Source: DASZCR01 sp964246705 (GTDB lineage Bacteria; Acidobacteriota; Blastocatellia; Pyrinomonadales; Pyrinomonadaceae). Taken from it: a stretch of DNA of 54,253 bases. The stretch spans positions 1-54,253 of the forward strand of contig CAXTRQ010000017.1 of NCBI GenBank assembly GCA_964246705.1. The letters run 5' to 3'. Below, one piece after another: positions 51,709 through 54,253 of this stretch; position 1 is the first letter of the stretch, and the number at the start of each line of letters is the position of its first letter. Both the position numbers and the translations under genes were made by a program. A model generated the notes under the pieces. The model worked only from the letters and a program-made list of their open reading frames with translations, was not told the origin of the DNA and did not search any database.

Positions 51709-52575
51709 CTATCGCGCGCCTGAAGAAGTGGTCGCATCGGTGGTCTGGAATAGAGATTCTTCCATCTTGACGCCGTAAGTGACGGTCAGCACTTGCCCCT
51801 CTTCCAACTGCTTGCCGTCGGCGTAGAGCACTGTGCGATAAGGGACGCGCGTGCCCTGCACGATGCGGTAATCGTGAAAGGTGCGTTTGTATTTGACCGG
51901 CGCGTTGCCCTTCGCCTCTTCATATTCGAGCCAGAGGACGCGACCCGTCGCCGAACTGACGTAGTAGCGCGTGGTGCGCTTGTCCTTGTCGGTCAGGTCG
52001 AGCAGCCACATGTCAATGTTCTTCTGCTTTTCCTTGCCGGCGAGGGCGACGGTCGAGCCGTTTTCTTTATAGCGTAGCAGCGCGTCTATTCCATGTAGAT
52101 TCTGCGAGACGAAATCCGCGACCTCTTCCTGACGCGGCGTAAAAGTTGTGCCCTTGACCAGACCCAGCACGCGCCCTTCATTGAAGATTAAAGAATATTC
52201 GAGGCTCGGCTTGCGCTGGTCGAGCCGCACTTTGTCCTTGTCCGAAGTCGCGCCGCGCATAAAACTGCGCGCATACGAAATCTCTTCGGTCACGCCTTCG
52301 CCGGTCGCACGGGTGATGCGCCCATGCTCGACGCCCGTCCGCCTGATTTGCGCGAGACGCTCGCGAAAGCCGTAAACCTGAATAACGGTCTCGGCGACCT
52401 GTTCGGCGGTCGGATTCTTCGGGTCGACTTTTTCAGCCTTCGGCGTAGCGGCCTGATTCTTAGTTTTCTCGCCCGGCTGCTGCGGCATGGCGGCAACAAC
52501 CGCCCCGACGGACGAAAGCCCCGCGCAGGCCAGTAAAGCCAAGCCCAGCGCGGAGAGAGTGAAGCGTCGCAACAC
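51709..52575 (-). CDS. Exported LolA-like protein of unknown function
   Basis: 288 residues from GTG 52573-52575, chosen because AAGGAG lies 9 nt upstream; a longer frame to 52638 lacks such a site. A signal peptide is clear (FTLSALGLALLACAGLSSVG). The mature protein looks like an 11-strand LolA/LppX-type half-barrel: SYARSFMRGATSDKDKVRLD, MWLLDLTDKDKRTTRYYVSS, VLWLEYEEAKGNAPVKYKRT and TVLYADGKQLEEGQVLTVTYG. Such proteins bind lipids or lipoproteins in the periplasm; some are sigma-factor regulators of RseB type. The similarity is by pattern only. Monocistronic, with a divergent gene upstream. Confidence 0.75.
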   Translation of the reverse strand: MLRRFTLSALGLALLACAGLSSVGAVVAAMPQQPGEKTKNQAATPKAEKVDPKNPTAEQVAETVIQVYGFRERLAQIRRTGVEHGRITRATGEGVTEEISYARSFMRGATSDKDKVRLDQRKPSLEYSLIFNEGRVLGLVKGTTFTPRQEEVADFVSQNLHGIDALLRYKENGSTVALAGKEKQKNIDMWLLDLTDKDKRTTRYYVSSATGRVLWLEYEEAKGNAPVKYKRTFHDYRIVQGTRVPYRTVLYADGKQLEEGQVLTVTYGVKMEESLFQTTDATTSSGAR

Positions 52576-52897
52576 TGTCTGTGTCTCCTTCAAAATTCTT
52601 TCTTTTACGGGTGACCGGCGCACTCTAGGAGAGGTCAACCAAACCTTTCAGGGATTGTAACATACGTGCTTCCGTTCAAGAGTTCAAATGATAGCCTTCG
52701 GCAGAAGCATATCTATTGATGCGCGAAAGCTTAGGCGCGGATGCCTCGACGGCGCGTTGACAAGGCTCGCGCCAAGCATGTAGAGTGCACGGTTTTCACA
52801 GGTAAGTAACAATTCACCAGTGAAGAGTGATAAGTTAGAGACCGTTTGAGGCTCGTCGCCCGTCACTTGAAACTGTTTTTGAAAGGACGCGAAAATC
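52576..52897. other. Divergent spacer with a family D repeat
   Basis: 322 nt between divergent genes. AGTGAAGAGTGATAAGT at about 52819-52835 matches the repeats in the zwf-opcA spacer, and a CGTCACTTGA piece follows at 52861. No promoter pair could be called with confidence and no gene is evident. Confidence 0.6.
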
Positions 52898-54166
52898 GTG
52901 AACAGAGTTGGCATTTTGGTAGGCCGTGAACAGACTTTTCCGGCAGCGTTGATTGAGAAAATTAATGAGCGCGGAGGCGGCGAGACGGTGGCGGAATTAA
53001 TCACCGTCGGCGGCGTGCCCCTCGATTATGAGCGCAAATACGACGTGATTATTGACCGCATTTCGCACGAAGTTCCCTTCTATCGCGGCTTCCTGAAGCG
53101 CGCTGCGCTCGAAGGCACACGGATTATCAATAATCCTTTCTGGTGGTCTGCGGACGACAAATTCTTCAACTATTCGCTCGCCGTCAAGCTCGGCGTCGCA
53201 ATCCCGCGCACAGTGCTGCTGCCGCAGAAGGACTACATCGAGGGTATCACCAGCGATTCGCTGCGGAATCTCGAATTCCCGCTCGATTGGCAGGGCATCG
53301 CCGACTACGTCGGCTTTCCGGCCTACATCAAGCCGTTCGACGGCGGCGGTTGGAAAAACGTCTCGAAGGTCAACTCGCTCGAAGAACTCTGGCAGGTCTA
53401 TGACACGACCGGCACGCTCTGCATGACGCTCCAGCAAGGCATTGATTTCGATCAGTTCGTGCGTTGCTATTGCATCGGTCAGCAGGAAGTGATGATTATG
53501 CCCTACGACCCGCGCAAGCCGTACCTCTCCGGCGAACAGTACATTCACGACCCGAACTACCTGACGGCGGAGTTGGCTGAACGCATCTCAAACGACGTGC
53601 GGACGCTCTGCACCGCGCTCGGCTACGACATCAACACGGTCGAGTTCGCCATTAAAGACGGCATCCCTTACGCGATTGATTTTATGAATCCAGCCCCGGA
53701 CGCCGACGTGCATTCGGTCGGCGAGTTCTATCATCACTGGGTCGTCGAAGCGGTCACCGATCTCGTCTTCCGCCGCCTCGCCGAACCTGCGCCCGCGTTG
53801 GTCTATCGTTGGGACGCGCTGTTGAATCCGGTCGGGACTGCCGTCGAGACGGCACAGGAGGCGGCGTCACAGGCGACGGAGACCGCGACCACAACCGTTT
53901 CAGCGGTCGCCAACGCCGCCGAGCAGGCCGCGCGCAGCATCATTCCGCAGCACCCTGAAGAAATTCCTTCGCAGATCGCCTCCGGCGTCGCCGGACTGGT
54001 GAGCGGAGCGGCCAGCGCCGTCACCGATATGCTCGGTGCGGTTCTCCGGACGGAAGAGCCGGAGCCGAAACCCGCCAAGCGTATGCCCGCCGCAACCAAC
54101 AAGACGCGCGCGACGGCGAAGAAGAGTTCGACGCGCACGAAAAAACCGGCGAGCGACGTGTCGTAG
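52898..54166 (+). CDS. ATP-grasp protein with alanine-rich and basic C-terminal tail
   Basis: 422 residues from GTG 52898, with AAAGGA about 10 nt upstream. Residues 1-300 form a RimK/glutathione-synthetase-like ATP-grasp fold: ISHEVPFYRGFLKRAALEGT, NPFWWSADDKFFNYSLAVKL, FPAYIKPFDGGGWKNVSKV (ATP-binding Lys and Gly-rich loop), and the metal-binding EFAIKDGIPYAIDFMNPAPD. It should activate a carboxylate as acyl phosphate and couple it to an amine. From about 310 the sequence changes to an alanine/threonine-rich amphipathic stretch (VETAQEAASQATETATTTVS), then a Lys/Arg-rich, histone H1-like tail (ATNKTRATAKKSSTRTKKPA). The substrate is unknown; the partner gene probably lies beyond the window. 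Confidence 0.85.
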   Translation: MNRVGILVGREQTFPAALIEKINERGGGETVAELITVGGVPLDYERKYDVIIDRISHEVPFYRGFLKRAALEGTRIINNPFWWSADDKFFNYSLAVKLGVAIPRTVLLPQKDYIEGITSDSLRNLEFPLDWQGIADYVGFPAYIKPFDGGGWKNVSKVNSLEELWQVYDTTGTLCMTLQQGIDFDQFVRCYCIGQQEVMIMPYDPRKPYLSGEQYIHDPNYLTAELAERISNDVRTLCTALGYDINTVEFAIKDGIPYAIDFMNPAPDADVHSVGEFYHHWVVEAVTDLVFRRLAEPAPALVYRWDALLNPVGTAVETAQEAASQATETATTTVSAVANAAEQAARSIIPQHPEEIPSQIASGVAGLVSGAASAVTDMLGAVLRTEEPEPKPAKRMPAATNKTRATAKKSSTRTKKPASDVS

Positions 54167-54181
54167 CCAGCTTCTTGAGCA

Positions 54182-54233
54182 AGCCCCAAGGGGACGAAAG
54201 TTTTGAAGCCCCAGAGGGGCGAAAGTTTGATAG
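54182..54233. repeat. Family C repeat, two tandem copies
   Basis: Two copies of a unit with GCCCC, a short spacer, GGGG(A/G)CGAAAGTTT(T)GA lie head to tail (about 54182-54205 and 54207-54230). Each forms a small GCCCC/GGGGC hairpin. The reverse complement of 10494-10550 is a diverged member. Confidence 0.75.
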
Positions 54234-54253
54234 CTCACGGCTGACACCGTGAG
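54234..54253 (+). terminator. Terminator-like hairpin at the window end
   Basis: CTCACGG (54234-54240) pairs perfectly with CCGTGAG (54247-54253) across six bases. It follows the ATP-grasp gene and the family C repeats. The window ends here, so a T-run cannot be checked. Confidence 0.5.

Overview
The window is 54 kb of bacterial chromosome, GC-rich by eye, densely coded, and mostly housekeeping or accessory metabolism. I see no phage, plasmid, CRISPR, tRNA or rRNA genes. Protein content points to a didermic, peptidase-rich heterotroph: OmpA-type and LolA-like proteins, paired M16 peptidases, a SUF operon under an Rrf2 regulator, a UbiD-family menaquinone-type decarboxylase and class III FBPase. 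Together with many short intergenic palindromes containing a CACGCAAAGACGCAAAG-like core, this makes me favour Acidobacteriota, perhaps class Blastocatellia. That is an inference from gene style, not a computed placement. Ten N bases at 21653-21662 followed by a C homopolymer show that this is a draft scaffold, probably a metagenome assembly.

Layout. 0-8 kb: the 3' end of a prepilin peptidase gene, then minus-strand genes for a UbiD-family decarboxylase, a HEAT-like exported protein, an M16 peptidase pair (one with the zinc motif, one without), a SnoaL-like protein and XerD. 8-10.3 kb: two small plus-strand genes (a 129-aa protein with a PCxxC motif and a zinc-ribbon membrane protein) converge on an OmpA-family protein with an N-terminal DUF5666-like domain. 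10.7-21.6 kb: a plus-strand run encoding an FHA-like/transmembrane/trypsin-like protease, a GT39-type glycosyltransferase, a large exported protein of unknown function, an exported alkaline-phosphatase-superfamily protein, and a 742-aa fusion of a flippase-like (LPG_synthase_TM) domain with a MacB/FtsX-type permease. The last three genes are tightly packed and are the best candidate for an undescribed envelope system.

21.7-27.6 kb: a minus-strand peptide and amino-acid scavenging set: M24 Xaa-Pro peptidase, gamma-glutamyltransferase, an M20 deacylase/peptidase and an NSAR/OSBS enolase-superfamily enzyme, the last two overlapping by 4 nt. 27.9-34.1 kb: a complete SUF iron-sulfur assembly operon, rrf2-sufB-sufC-sufD-sufS-sufU, with a near-consensus promoter. 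34.2-51.2 kb: ten same-direction genes for glucose and pentose phosphate metabolism, in transcription order tkt, tal-pgi fusion, gnd, zwf, opcA, glk, pgl, rpiB, a GH63/MGH1-like glycosidase and fbp. Several of their spacers hold long perfect inverted repeats. 51.7-54.2 kb: a LolA-like exported protein and a divergent ATP-grasp protein with a basic, alanine-rich tail.

Functionally, the sugar block can take glucose (possibly released by the glycosidase) through glucokinase, G6P dehydrogenase with its OpcA assembly factor, lactonase and 6PG dehydrogenase into the non-oxidative branch; FBPase and phosphoglucose isomerase can close a cycle that regenerates NADPH. Ribulose-5-phosphate epimerase is absent from the window. 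The SUF block supplies Fe-S clusters and is probably controlled by its own cluster-sensing regulator.
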